Positions 13,775-22,516 of a stretch of 23,977 nt of DNA are shown piece after piece. The notes beneath the pieces are model-generated. The model did no database searches. It was given only the letters and a program-made list of their open reading frames with translations, and was not told the DNA's origin. Position 1 is the stretch's first letter, and every line of letters starts with the position of its first letter. Made by a program: the position numbers and the translations under genes. The DNA is from an uncultured Roseburia sp. (GTDB lineage Bacteria > Bacillota > Clostridia > Lachnospirales > Lachnospiraceae): positions 1 to 23,977 of the forward strand of contig CAKRLC010000034.1 of NCBI GenBank assembly GCA_934358955.1, read 5' to 3'.

Positions 13775-15136
13775 CTACTCTGCCAGATTTCTTACATATT
13801 CTTTAAAAATGCGTCCCCGTTCTTCGTAGTTCGGGAACATTCCCCAGCTCGCACATGCCGGTGATAACAGGATCGCATCACCGCTTACCGCATTTGCATA
13901 ACAGGTATCGATTGCTTCCTCAAACGTATCGCAGAGAATCACATCCTCAAATCCATGCCGTCTCGCACACTCTGCGATCTTTTCCTTTGTCTGTCCGATC
14001 AGAACAAGCTTCTTCACCTTTCCGTCAAAGCTTTCGATCCACTCATCATATTCGGACTGTTTGTCATAACCACCGCCGATCAGAAGTGTCGGGCGGTTCA
14101 TTGCCTGGATTCCCTTAATGGCCGCATCCGGGTTTGTTCCCTTAGAATCATTATAAAACTTCACGCCGCGTTTTTCTGTTACATATTCAATTCTATGCTC
14201 GACTGCCTGGAAACGTTTCAGTACTTCCACGATTTTTTCCATCGGAACGCCAAAGCTCACAGACATTCCCACTGCAGCCATTACATTTTCGTAATTATGC
14301 TTTCCTAAAATATTCAGTTCGTTTACGTTAATGACCTTTGTAACGGAACTTCCATCTGCATAATAAATATCCTCCCCGTCAAGGAAAAGACCTTTCTCCA
14401 GCCTGCGGCTGCTGCTGAAATAAACAACATTTACATTCAGCTTCTCGCCAAATGCACGCAGTACCTCATCCTCATAATTTAAAACACAGGTATTCTCTGG
14501 TGTCTGGTTCTTCGTAATGCTCTCTTTTGTCTCGATATAGCATTCCATCGTATGATGACGGTTCAGATGATCCGGTGTGATATTTAAAATAGCTGTGACC
14601 TCCGGTGCAAAATCATGCGTTGTCTCCAACTGGAAACTGCTGATCTCTGCAACGGTCACTGTATTCTCTGTTGTATCTGCTGCCACAGAAGTATATGGAA
14701 TACCGATATTTCCAACGACCTTTACATCCGGATAATAGTTAGACATAATCTCACCTACAAGTGTCGTTGTCGTTGTTTTTCCGTTTGTTCCAGTAATAGC
14801 AATAATTCTTCCCTTTGCAAAATGATATGCCAGCTCGATTTCGCCCCAGATTGGGATGCCCCTGTCACGCAGTGTATTTACCATCGGAAGATCCGTCGGA
14901 ACTCCCGGACTTAACACAACCAGATCCAGTGCCGCCATATCCTGCTCTGATAACTCACCCAGGATAATCTTTGCTCCGGCAAAAACCGGGTTCTTTTCGG
15001 TCAAAGCATCCACATCAAGTTCTTTGTTTCCATCAAATAATACAAATTCAATCCCTTTTTTCTTCAAAAGCTCCGCTGCAGCTACTCCGCTTTTTCCAGA
15101 ACCTACTACTAATACTCTTTTTCCTTCTAAATCCAT
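13775..15136 (-). CDS. murD: UDP-N-acetylmuramoylalanine--D-glutamate ligase
   Basis: Cytoplasmic ATP-dependent ligase that adds D-glutamate to UDP-MurNAc-L-Ala; 453 residues. The N-terminal Rossmann-like domain begins GKRVLVVGSGKSG. The ATP loop GTNGKTT is at 116-122. NITPDHLNRH, LGKHNYENVMAAVG and the C-terminal VKFYNDSKGTNPDA are all standard Mur ligase motifs. The frame opens 13 codons earlier, but AAGGA 7 nt before the ATG at 15136 and the family N-terminus decide the start. A shortened R1 copy separates it from mraY. Confidence 0.96.
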   Translation of the reverse strand: MDLEGKRVLVVGSGKSGVAAAELLKKKGIEFVLFDGNKELDVDALTEKNPVFAGAKIILGELSEQDMAALDLVVLSPGVPTDLPMVNTLRDRGIPIWGEIELAYHFAKGRIIAITGTNGKTTTTTLVGEIMSNYYPDVKVVGNIGIPYTSVAADTTENTVTVAEISSFQLETTHDFAPEVTAILNITPDHLNRHHTMECYIETKESITKNQTPENTCVLNYEDEVLRAFGEKLNVNVVYFSSSRRLEKGLFLDGEDIYYADGSSVTKVINVNELNILGKHNYENVMAAVGMSVSFGVPMEKIVEVLKRFQAVEHRIEYVTEKRGVKFYNDSKGTNPDAAIKGIQAMNRPTLLIGGGYDKQSEYDEWIESFDGKVKKLVLIGQTKEKIAECARRHGFEDVILCDTFEEAIDTCYANAVSGDAILLSPACASWGMFPNYEERGRIFKEYVRNLAE

Positions 15137-15195
15137 TCTCGAATCCTTCCAGTCTCCTGTTCCCTGACAGGTCAATTCTTACACAAAAATATGTT

Positions 15196-15336
15196 GATCA
15201 GGGTATCAAAAGGTCTGCTCCTTCACCTTTATTGTCAAATTTCACAAAAGAAATATGGAAAGTTTCTCTTTGTGCAATATTTTTTTGTGAAATTTGAAAA
15301 TGTAAATTAAAATGCAGACCTTTTGATCCCCGAATT
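15196..15336 (-). repeat. R1 palindromic element, copy d (shortened, about 141 bp)
   Basis: Ends GGGTATCAAAAGGTCTGC (15201-15218) and GCAGACCTTTTGATCCCC (15314-15331) are complementary apart from two bases. Inner arms are CAAATTTCACAAAA (15236-15249) and its exact complement (15283-15296). The core with the AGCCTCTG hairpin is absent; the arms meet across GGAAAGTTTCTCTTTGTGC. It begins 3 bp after the mraY stop codon, between mraY and murD, and would be transcribed as a long hairpin in the mraY-murD mRNA. Confidence 0.85.
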
Positions 15337-15339
15337 CTA

Positions 15340-16308
15340 TTATAATCCAAGCAACGCAAGCATGCAAAGCAGCGCTGTCACAATTGCAAAGACGGCAACC
15401 ACTCTTGTCTCTGACCAGCCGCCCAGCTCAAAATGATGATGTAACGGTGCCATACGGAAAATACGTTTTCCTTCGCCTGTTTTCTTCTTGGTATATTTAA
15501 AATAGCTCACCTGGATCATAACGGAAAGTACTTCTGCAAAATAAATCAGTCCGATGATCAGAATATATAACGGCATCTGAAGCATATAGGCAGTTGCGAT
15601 CACAAAACCACCAAGCGCAAGGGATCCGGTATCTCCCATAAAAATGCTTGCCGGATATACATTAAACAGTAAAAAGCCCAGCAGTGCACCGGCAACAGCA
15701 CAGGTGATCGGTTCGATCCCAGCCCCGGTCCCGATCGCTACAACGGAGAAAAACGTTGCAACCATGATCGTTACACTGGAAACCAGACCATCCACACCAT
15801 CTGTGAAGTTCACGCCATTTACCGTTCCGATCACAGCAATATATAAAAGAGGGATTGCAAGCCAGCCGATATTCAAATACCTTCCTCCTGAGAAAGGGAT
15901 CAGCATGGTCAGAGCAATGCCGGAGTATTTTATCATATAAACTGCAAATACGGTTGTCACAACAAACTGTAACAGCATCTTCTGCCATGGCATCAGTCCG
16001 TCTGACCTTCTTAATACAACCTTCAGATAATCATCTAAAAAACCGATCACACCAAAACCGACTGTCATAAACAGGATTGGGATGATCTTCGGGTAGTCTT
16101 TCACATAAATAAGGGATGTGATGATAATACTTGCCAATATCATCAGTCCACCCATTGTCGGCGTTCCATTCTTCTTAAGATGGGATTCAAGCTCTTTTCG
16201 CTCGGTCTGCCCCACTTTGAGTCTTCTTAAAAAAGGGATCACAACCGGTCCTAACACTGCGCTGATCACAAATGCGATCAATACCGGTATCACAACTTCA
16301 TAATTCAT
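15340..16308 (-). CDS. mraY: Phospho-N-acetylmuramoyl-pentapeptide-transferase
   Basis: Integral membrane enzyme that transfers phospho-MurNAc-pentapeptide to undecaprenyl phosphate, forming lipid I; 322 residues with about ten membrane helices. Signatures are KKNGTPTMGG, the Asp pair in GFLDDYLKV (92-93), NGVNFTDGVDGL, SIFMGDTGSLALGG and APLHHHFELGGWSE. GAGGTG 7 nt before the ATG supports the start. Its own promoter overlaps the end of spoVD, so precursor synthesis can be expressed independently of the upstream PBP genes. Confidence 0.97.
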   Translation of the reverse strand: MNYEVVIPVLIAFVISAVLGPVVIPFLRRLKVGQTERKELESHLKKNGTPTMGGLMILASIIITSLIYVKDYPKIIPILFMTVGFGVIGFLDDYLKVVLRRSDGLMPWQKMLLQFVVTTVFAVYMIKYSGIALTMLIPFSGGRYLNIGWLAIPLLYIAVIGTVNGVNFTDGVDGLVSSVTIMVATFFSVVAIGTGAGIEPITCAVAGALLGFLLFNVYPASIFMGDTGSLALGGFVIATAYMLQMPLYILIIGLIYFAEVLSVMIQVSYFKYTKKKTGEGKRIFRMAPLHHHFELGGWSETRVVAVFAIVTALLCMLALLGL

Positions 16309-16358
16309 AATTAAACACCTCTTGTATTTTTCTTACGTTAAAACGTTTCCGATGTATT

Positions 16359-16387
16359 AGTATACGTTATTTCATTTCATTTATCAA
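16359..16387 (-). promoter_or_regulatory. Sigma A-type promoter of mraY
   Basis: Minus strand TTGATA, 17-bp spacer, TATACT. The -35 lies in the last codons of spoVD and the -10 is about 50 bp upstream of mraY. Confidence 0.7.
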
Positions 16388-18092
16388 GGTAAGGAAGAAT
16401 GTTTTCGAAGATTTCCCCTGCCACAGGTGCCGCTACGGTTCCGCCATAATACATTCCCTGCGGATTGTTGATCATAACGAGGAGCAGCACCCTCGGCTCT
16501 GTTGCCGGTGCAAACCCAAGAAAGGATGCGATATAGCGGCGGGCACTCCGCGGAAGCGTCTGGGATGTGGCGGTCTTTCCACCGATCTCAAAGCCTTCCA
16601 CCTTCGCATTCTTTCCGGTTCCCTCTGATACGACCTTTTCTAACAGATATCGCAGGGTTTCCGATGTATTCACGCTGCATATCGTTTTCTGGGTCCCATA
16701 GGTAAATTCCTTTAAAACCTTACCATCCTCATCCTCAACATCAACCCCAAAATGCGGAATCACACGTTTTCCACCATTCAATATAGAAGAAACGGTGGCA
16801 GCAAGCTGGATCGGTGTCACCTGGAAAGACTGTCCAAAAGAGATCGTTGCCAACTCCACGGGGCCGATTTTTTCAGGCTGGTGCATGATCGTTGTCGCTT
16901 CTCCCGGAAGATCTGTTCCGGTCTTTGACAGCAGTCCGAACTGTTTGAAATACTTCAGGAAATTTTTTGCCCCTAGCCGTTCCCCGACTTCCATAAATAC
17001 CGGATTGCAGGAATTCATCATTCCTGTTTCAAATGTTTCTGCACCGTGTCCGGTCGTTTTCGAGCATCTGATATGCCGGTCTTCCACGATTTTATATCCC
17101 GGACAGTAAAAGTTATCGTCTAATGCTACAACCTGTTCCTCTAACGCTGCAGCAGCAGTGATGATCTTAAAGGTAGATCCCGGCTCATAGGTATCACTGA
17201 CACACTGATTCCGCCACATCTTATTCAACAGCTCCTGCTTTTTTTCTTCTGAAATCTCTTCCTGCGGCGTCTCAACCAGGGTGAACGGCTCATTCAGGTC
17301 AAACTCCGGATAATTCACCATTGCAATCAGTTCCCCATTCTGCGGATCCATCACGATCACATTCACACTGTCAGCTGATTTCTCCAGATAAACCTTCTGT
17401 GCAGCCTGCATACAGTAAGTCTGAATATTATAATCCATCGAAATACGCAGGTTACTGCCATTCTCCGGCTCGATTCTGCTCTCTCCCGCATTCTCGATCT
17501 CAATCCCTTTTGCATCTGTGAGCGTAAGTATCTTTCCGTCGATTCCTTTCAGATAAGTATCATAGACTGCCTCCAGCCCGATGATCCCCTGGTTGTCTGC
17601 CCCGGTGAATCCAAGCACCTTTGAAGCAAGCGTATCATATGGATAATGTCTTTTATAATCTTCATCTACCTTCACGCCTGCATAACCATAGGAACGGATA
17701 CGGTCTCCTGTCTCTTTCTCGACGTTTGTCTTGACGCGTTCGATCGCGCTTACCTTCTCCACTCTTTTTCTGGCTGTTTCCTCCGAAATTCCAAGCTCTT
17801 TAATCAGCATATCGATCACCGCTTCCGGCTCCTCGATCTGATTATGGATCACCGATATCGTACAGACGGATTTATTTACCGCAAGCGCAGTTCCCGATCT
17901 GTCCAGTATTTTTCCTCTCGCAGCCTTAATATCACGCTCCCTCTCATGAAGATTTTCTGCTTTTTCCCCATAATATTCTGATTGGAATATCATCAGATAC
18001 GTAAGTCTCCCTATCAGAAAAAAAAGAGCAAGCAAAATGGCAATAAACAGAAACAGAATCTTTTTCCGGTTAAAAGTTTTATTCCGATACAA
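16377..18092 (-). CDS. spoVD: Class B penicillin-binding protein, SpoVD-like
   Basis: Transpeptidase that cross-links peptidoglycan outside the membrane; 571 residues. It has a basic cytoplasmic start, one membrane segment (about 11-32), a dimerisation/pedestal domain starting RDIKAARGKILDRSG, and a transpeptidase domain with STFK (306-309), SCN (361-363) and GGKTATSQ (third motif at 506-508, KTA where KTG is usual). No PASTA domain follows. The start is TTG, with GAGG 8 nt upstream, and that GAGG lies in the 3' arm of a terminator-like hairpin. Its place directly after another class B PBP matches pbpB-spoVD of Bacillus, so SpoVD (spore cortex) is the likely role; a vegetative role cannot be excluded. 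Confidence 0.8.
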   Translation of the reverse strand: MYRNKTFNRKKILFLFIAILLALFFLIGRLTYLMIFQSEYYGEKAENLHERERDIKAARGKILDRSGTALAVNKSVCTISVIHNQIEEPEAVIDMLIKELGISEETARKRVEKVSAIERVKTNVEKETGDRIRSYGYAGVKVDEDYKRHYPYDTLASKVLGFTGADNQGIIGLEAVYDTYLKGIDGKILTLTDAKGIEIENAGESRIEPENGSNLRISMDYNIQTYCMQAAQKVYLEKSADSVNVIVMDPQNGELIAMVNYPEFDLNEPFTLVETPQEEISEEKKQELLNKMWRNQCVSDTYEPGSTFKIITAAAALEEQVVALDDNFYCPGYKIVEDRHIRCSKTTGHGAETFETGMMNSCNPVFMEVGERLGAKNFLKYFKQFGLLSKTGTDLPGEATTIMHQPEKIGPVELATISFGQSFQVTPIQLAATVSSILNGGKRVIPHFGVDVEDEDGKVLKEFTYGTQKTICSVNTSETLRYLLEKVVSEGTGKNAKVEGFEIGGKTATSQTLPRSARRYIASFLGFAPATEPRVLLLVMINNPQGMYYGGTVAAPVAGEIFENILPYLDK

Positions 18093-18146
18093 AAGAAAAA
18101 CCTCACAAAAGTTTTCTTCACATTTTATTCGAACTTTTGTGAGGTT
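18089..18146 (-). terminator. Terminator-like hairpin that also holds the spoVD ribosome-binding site
   Basis: Perfect 15-bp inverted repeat: AACCTCACAAAAGTT (18132-18146 on the minus strand), 18-nt loop, AACTTTTGTGAGGTT (18099-18113), then TTTCTTTT. It starts 9 nt after the stop of the upstream PBP gene. GAGG in the 3' arm is the Shine-Dalgarno of spoVD, so the hairpin would both reduce read-through and mask translation. Confidence 0.75.
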
Positions 18147-18155
18147 ATGTTTTTC

Positions 18156-20234
18156 TTATTCTCCTGTTCCTGCTTCCTCTACATTGACACCATCGTTTTC
18201 CGCGTTTTCCTCATTTGTTTCCTCTGCGCCCGGAAGATTTTCCATTGTATCCGGTATGCCATCCACACCATCACCGGTCTCTTCGCCCGGTATGTTTCCG
18301 GTCACACGGTCGGTCAATGCCGCTGCACCAACATCATTTCCGGTAATATCCCAGCCGGAATGGATTCCAGTTGTGGGTTCATCCGGATAAATATTCATAT
18401 AAGGAAGTACTTCTTCCAAAATCTCCCGGACGATATTCTGTGCAAAACTACTGTGTGGCTGATCATTGCTGTTCGGCTCATCCACGATACAGTAAATCAT
18501 AAGCTGTGGATCTTCCACCGGTGCAAATCCGATAAAAGAAACAAGATAATTGATACCATCTCGCGGGATCTTCTGTCCGGTTCCAGTCTTACCACCCATG
18601 GAATAGCCATCTACCTTGGCTGTATTTCCGGTTCCGGAAGTTACTGTCGAATACATGTATTGCTTCAGTGTATCAGATGTCGTCTCAGAAATCGTCTCGC
18701 GCAACAGGGTTGGTGTGATCTCCTCGATCGTATTCCCATTTTCATCTGTGATCTTACTTACCACACGCGGCTGATACAGCTTGCCTCCATTGATAACGGA
18801 ACAGAATGCTGTTCCAAGCTGGATCATCGTTGTATTAAAGTTCTGTCCAAAAGAGTTCGTCGCAAGACTCAGCTGTGAGGTTGTATCCAGATTATAGATC
18901 AGTGAATCTGTCCTTGCCTCACCCGGCAGGTCAATATTCGTCTTCTGTCCAAATCCGAAGATCTGCTGATACTTTGTAAAATTCTCTGCTCCAATACGGT
19001 AAGACATCTGCATTAACGCATCATTGCAGGAATTCATCAGCGTCTCCTCTAACGTCTGTAAGCCATGTCCACCTTTCCGGTAAGCAACACACTTTACGGT
19101 AAAGCCGCTTAACTGCTCCGCACCATCACAGAAAAAGGTATCATTTCTGCTGATTGTTCCGGACTCAAGCCCCGCTGCGATCGTAAATGGCTTTGCTGTC
19201 GAACCAGGCTCATAAGTATACGTCGTACAGATATTCTGCCATAACTGGTTTAACGCCTCTAACCTGTCATCCTCACTCATAGCGTCGATCTCTTCCTGTG
19301 AATAATAAGCAGAAAGATCCCATGGATTACTCAGGTCATAATTCGGATACTGCGCCATTGCAAGCACATCTCCATTATTGGGATTCATGATCAGTACGCC
19401 GATCCGTGTCGCACCGCCTTCACCTTCACGGTAAGCGTTTGTATATGCTTCGTTAAATTCCGCGATCTTCCTCTCAACGACTGACTGGACCGTTGCATCG
19501 ATCGTTGTTACAAGCGTATCGCCATTCACCGCGCTCTTGGTCGTCTTTTCAAAGTTACTGTCTGAATTCAGATATCCATACTGTCTTCCGTTAATTCCAT
19601 TTAACGTATCATTATAATAATTTTCAAGTCCATTGATTCCGAGATTTCCCGATGTCGTAAATCCGATTATAGAGCTTGCCAGACTATTGTACGGATACTG
19701 TCTCTGGTATTCTTTTTCAAACCAGACCCCTTTGATATAAGGATTTACTTTCTTTCCTTTTTCATCCGTCTCATCCTGCAAATTAACAAACGTCTGGATC
19801 GTATCGTACGGCAGCCTCTTTGCCAGCACAATGTAACGGCTGTCCGGCGAATCATTCACATAAGTATAAAGCTGGTCACGGCTCAGCTCCGGGAAACAGC
19901 TTGTCAGTGCATTGATCGTCGGTTCAATATACTCTGTTTTGCTCGTCAAAACAGAACAATCCAGGATCACATTATATACTGCAATACTTGTTGCAAGTAC
20001 TGTGCCCCTGGAATCTACAATGTCACCTCTCTGATAAGGAATTGTCTGGCTATCGTATCCCTGCTGGGATAAAACAATTTTTTCATACCTCTCCCCGCTG
20101 GTGTACTCAATGTACATCAATCTGCCAACCAGTCCTATCAACATGGCTGCGATCACCGAAAACATGACGATCATCTTCTTCTGCATGCGTTTCGGAAATT
20201 TCAGCATAGGTCTTTTTTGTTTTTTTCCTGCCAT
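18156..20234 (-). CDS. ftsI: Class B penicillin-binding protein, division type (FtsI/PbpB)
   Basis: Septal transpeptidase candidate, 692 residues, partner of FtsW. A basic cytoplasmic tail is followed by one membrane segment (about 21-41), the pedestal domain from PYQRGDIVDSRGTVL, and a transpeptidase domain with STAK (345-348), SCN (402-404) and KTG (549-551, GGKTGTGQ). After about residue 615 there is an acidic Gly/Glu/Asp/Asn-rich tail of about 75 residues with no PASTA repeat, predicted outside the cell. The second ATG (20234) is chosen because AAGG is 8 nt away, against 2 nt for the first. It lies directly after ftsL. Which of the two tandem PBPs is vegetative is inferred from order only. 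Confidence 0.85.
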   Translation of the reverse strand: MAGKKQKRPMLKFPKRMQKKMIVMFSVIAAMLIGLVGRLMYIEYTSGERYEKIVLSQQGYDSQTIPYQRGDIVDSRGTVLATSIAVYNVILDCSVLTSKTEYIEPTINALTSCFPELSRDQLYTYVNDSPDSRYIVLAKRLPYDTIQTFVNLQDETDEKGKKVNPYIKGVWFEKEYQRQYPYNSLASSIIGFTTSGNLGINGLENYYNDTLNGINGRQYGYLNSDSNFEKTTKSAVNGDTLVTTIDATVQSVVERKIAEFNEAYTNAYREGEGGATRIGVLIMNPNNGDVLAMAQYPNYDLSNPWDLSAYYSQEEIDAMSEDDRLEALNQLWQNICTTYTYEPGSTAKPFTIAAGLESGTISRNDTFFCDGAEQLSGFTVKCVAYRKGGHGLQTLEETLMNSCNDALMQMSYRIGAENFTKYQQIFGFGQKTNIDLPGEARTDSLIYNLDTTSQLSLATNSFGQNFNTTMIQLGTAFCSVINGGKLYQPRVVSKITDENGNTIEEITPTLLRETISETTSDTLKQYMYSTVTSGTGNTAKVDGYSMGGKTGTGQKIPRDGINYLVSFIGFAPVEDPQLMIYCIVDEPNSNDQPHSSFAQNIVREILEEVLPYMNIYPDEPTTGIHSGWDITGNDVGAAALTDRVTGNIPGEETGDGVDGIPDTMENLPGAEETNEENAENDGVNVEEAGTGE

Positions 20235-20267
20235 TGTCATAACCTTTCGTAATGATGGTGTATGTCT

Positions 20268-20771
20268 TTATTTCTCCGGTATCTCTCCATACTGGTTCAT
20301 ATAGTCACTCTTATCTACTGTATAATACACGATCTGATCCTCTGTTGCGTAAAACATGCCAAGGTCGTTGATTGCTGTATTCCGGATATTTTCAAGATCG
20401 GCTGCAGTATTGATACGCTTGTATGCCTCATCATTGTCAGCCTTTAAGTCAGCGATCTGGCTTTCTAAAACAGCGATCTTCTTCATGCGTGATGTCATAT
20501 CAGACTGCATCTTTACATAAGTGCCACAGAAAATCCCGAAAACAGTCACTGCCATTGTCAAAAATACGACATAGCTTTTGCTCATGCGCAGTTCTTTTTC
20601 ACGATTACGTGCAGCTGCGCGTTTTCTTCTACGGAGTTCTTCTTCCTGCTTCTTTTCCTCTCTGCGGATGCGTTCCTGTCTGTAATCCGGTGCTGCTTCC
20701 ATACGGCGAACGGTGTTTCCATCTACCCGATATGCATTTCTTCTGTTTGATTCCATTGCCTGTCTCTGCAT
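20268..20771 (-). CDS. ftsL: FtsL-like septum protein
   Basis: Small bitopic protein, 167 residues. The long cytoplasmic N-terminus is very rich in Arg, Lys and Glu (EEKKQEEELRRRKRAAARNR). One membrane segment follows (about 66-86), then an extracytoplasmic coiled coil (MKKIAVLESQIADLKADNDE) and a DLENIRNTAINDLGMFYATEDQIVYY stretch (split by eye) typical of FtsL/DivIC proteins. FtsL links FtsQ and FtsB/DivIC and activates FtsW-FtsI. It begins 3 bp after rsmH with GAGGA 8 nt upstream. FtsL proteins are poorly conserved; topology and position carry the call. Confidence 0.85.
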   Translation of the reverse strand: MQRQAMESNRRNAYRVDGNTVRRMEAAPDYRQERIRREEKKQEEELRRRKRAAARNREKELRMSKSYVVFLTMAVTVFGIFCGTYVKMQSDMTSRMKKIAVLESQIADLKADNDEAYKRINTAADLENIRNTAINDLGMFYATEDQIVYYTVDKSDYMNQYGEIPEK

Positions 20772-20774
20772 TCT

Positions 20775-21713
20775 TTATATCCTCTCGAAAACTCTTAACT
20801 TTGCACTCTTGGATCTTGAATTAACCTCTAATTCTGCTTCTGATGGCAGGATCGGCTTTCTCGTGATCACATTTCCTTTTGATTTCTTGCCGCATACACA
20901 TACCGGGAAATCACTTGGGCAGGTACACGGATTCTCGTTCCGTTTAAAATTCGTCTTTACAATACGGTCTTCTAAGGAGTGGAAAGTAATAATACAGATT
21001 CTTCCGCCCGGATTCAGCAGATCGATCATATCGTCCAAATTATTCTGTAACACTTCAAGCTCCTTATTCAATTCGATCCGGATTGCCTGAAATGTTCTTT
21101 TTGCAGGATGTCCGCCTGTCACCTGAACCTTCATCGGAATGGATGCACGGATGATGTCCGTAAGCTCCCCGGTTGTCTCGATTGGTTTCTTCTGGCGTTC
21201 CTGCACAATGTGCTTTGCAATATTCTTTGCGAATTTATCTTCCCCGTAATCACGGATGATCCGGTAAAGCTCCATCTCACTGTAGTGGTTCACGATGTCC
21301 TTTGCGGTAAGCGTCTGCCTGTCATCCATCCGCATGTCAAGCGGCGCGTTTTCATCGCGGTAAGTAAATCCTCTCTCCGGTGTATCTAACTGGAAGGAAG
21401 ATACGCCAAGATCTAACACGATCCCGTCTACCTTCTCGATACCGATCCGGTGCAGCTCTTCTTTCATATTCGCATAATTACTTCGGATGATCGTTACGCG
21501 GTCTCCGAATTCCTTCAGTCTCTCTCCTGCGGCTGCGATCGCATCCGCATCCTGATCAATTCCTATGATCCTTCCTTTTTCTGATAATCTGGAAGCCACC
21601 TGGTAGGCATGTCCGCCTCCGCCGAGTGTTCCATCCACATAGATTCCGTCAGGTCTGATGTTCAATTGTTCAATCGTTTCATTCAGCAAAACTGAGTAAT
21701 GATTAAATTCCAT
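20775..21713 (-). CDS. rsmH: 16S rRNA (cytosine-1402-N4)-methyltransferase
   Basis: RsmH (MraW) methylates C1402 of 16S rRNA in the ribosomal P site using S-adenosylmethionine; 312 residues. The N-terminal [13 protein letters not shown] and [17 protein letters not shown] (SAM loop) are diagnostic, followed by [51 protein letters not shown] and [12 protein letters not shown]. Length matches the family. AAGGA 5 nt before the ATG supports the start. It is the second gene of the dcw cluster, 58 bp after mraZ. Confidence 0.97.
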   Translation of the reverse strand: MEFNHYSVLLNETIEQLNIRPDGIYVDGTLGGGGHAYQVASRLSEKGRIIGIDQDADAIAAAGERLKEFGDRVTIIRSNYANMKEELHRIGIEKVDGIVLDLGVSSFQLDTPERGFTYRDENAPLDMRMDDRQTLTAKDIVNHYSEMELYRIIRDYGEDKFAKNIAKHIVQERQKKPIETTGELTDIIRASIPMKVQVTGGHPAKRTFQAIRIELNKELEVLQNNLDDMIDLLNPGGRICIITFHSLEDRIVKTNFKRNENPCTCPSDFPVCVCGKKSKGNVITRKPILPSEAELEVNSRSKSAKLRVFERI

Positions 21714-21771
21714 GTAATTCCTTTCTGCCTGACTTGCGGCTTTCTCTTATCTTTTATCTTCCTGGATGAGA

Positions 21772-22206
21772 TCAAATGCTAAATCCCATGTCTGCCATGT
21801 GTTCTGCGATCTCATCCATCTCATCTTCATCATATGTATTCTCCTGCCATCTGTCTTTGTCCCAGATCTCAACTCTGCTTAAGACTCCGACTAAGACGAC
21901 ATCCTTTGTAAGGTTCGCATATTCCCGTAAAACAGGTGGAAGCAGGATTCTTCCCTGCTTGTCCAGTTCGCAGGAGGCTGCCCCTGCAAAGAAAAACCTT
22001 GAGAACTTTCTAGCGTCCTTTGAAGTCATGGAAATGTTGCGGAATTTTTCTTCGATGTTGTGCCATTCTTCCTGTGTATACACAAATAAGCATCCATCCA
22101 GTCCCTTTGTAACTACAAATTCATCGCCAAGCTGCTCTCTGAACTTCGCCGGAACTATCAGTCTGCCTTTTGGATCAACTGTGTGGTTGTATTCTCCCAT
22201 AAACAT
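21772..22206 (-). CDS. mraZ: Transcriptional regulator MraZ
   Basis: AbrB/SpoVT-fold protein that forms a ring and represses its own dcw operon; 144 residues. The protein has two copies of the DNA-binding motif: [21 protein letters not shown] at the start (split by eye) and [18 protein letters not shown] in the second half. The frame opens 7 codons earlier at a TTG, but the ATG at 22206 has AGGTGA 7 nt upstream and gives the family N-terminus [10 protein letters not shown] promoter with four 10-bp operator repeats lies just upstream. Confidence 0.96.
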   Translation of the reverse strand: MFMGEYNHTVDPKGRLIVPAKFREQLGDEFVVTKGLDGCLFVYTQEEWHNIEEKFRNISMTSKDARKFSRFFFAGAASCELDKQGRILLPPVLREYANLTKDVVLVGVLSRVEIWDKDRWQENTYDEDEMDEIAEHMADMGFSI

Positions 22207-22260
22207 GACACAATCACCTGCCTTCAACTGGCACCGGTTCTTTTCTTATGGCATTATCAC

Positions 22261-22300
22261 ACCACTTTGAACCATTTCCTACCACTTCTCACCACTTTTA
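22261..22300 (-). promoter_or_regulatory. MraZ operator: four tandem 10-bp repeats
   Basis: On the minus strand AAGTGGTGAG, AAGTGGTAGG, AAATGGTTCA and AAGTGGTGTG follow without gaps (reading frame of the repeat shifted by one or two bases). The exact 10-bp period and GTGG core match the MraZ-binding repeats known upstream of mraZ in other bacteria. They start just downstream of the -10 box. A fifth GAGTGGT lies in the promoter spacer at about 22313-22320. Confidence 0.85.
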
Positions 22301-22305
22301 AGTAT

Positions 22306-22334
22306 ATATTAAACCACTCTTAAGAAAAAATCAA
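22306..22334 (-). promoter_or_regulatory. Sigma A-type promoter of the dcw cluster
   Basis: Minus strand TTGATT, 17-bp spacer, TAATAT, with the operator repeats immediately downstream. The leader to mraZ would be about 90 nt. From 22335 to 22402 I see only AT-rich sequence. Confidence 0.8.
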
Positions 22335-22402
22335 GAATTTCCTTTTATTTCCTGCCTTTTTTCAAGACTGTTTCATGTACTTATCGTGATCTTCATTCTT
22401 CA

Positions 22403-22455
22403 AAAAATAAAAAGAGCCGGATATACAAGACATTTATGTCTCATACATTCGGCCC
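22403..22455 (-). terminator. Intrinsic terminator of the phospholipase-like gene
   Basis: Minus strand AGGGCCG pairs with CGGCTCT, and the interior continues as an imperfect stem to a 2-nt loop (GAGACAT/ATGTCTT part perfect). The tail is TTTTTATTTTTT. It lies about 60 bp after the gene and insulates the dcw promoter. Confidence 0.85.
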
Positions 22456-22516
22456 TGATCGGCACTAACTATATGTTTTATTATAATATTTCCTAATCTC
22501 CTTGAAAGAGCCTCTG

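Noticed and set aside
10364..22206. Missing murE, murF, murG and ftsA from the dcw cluster as a sign of rearrangement
   Set aside because: To my knowledge reduced dcw clusters of this type are common in Lachnospiraceae, and no breakpoints or mobile genes are visible.
22261..22300. Short tandem repeats as a CRISPR-like array
   Set aside because: The 10-bp units have no spacers and sit at the expected MraZ operator position.
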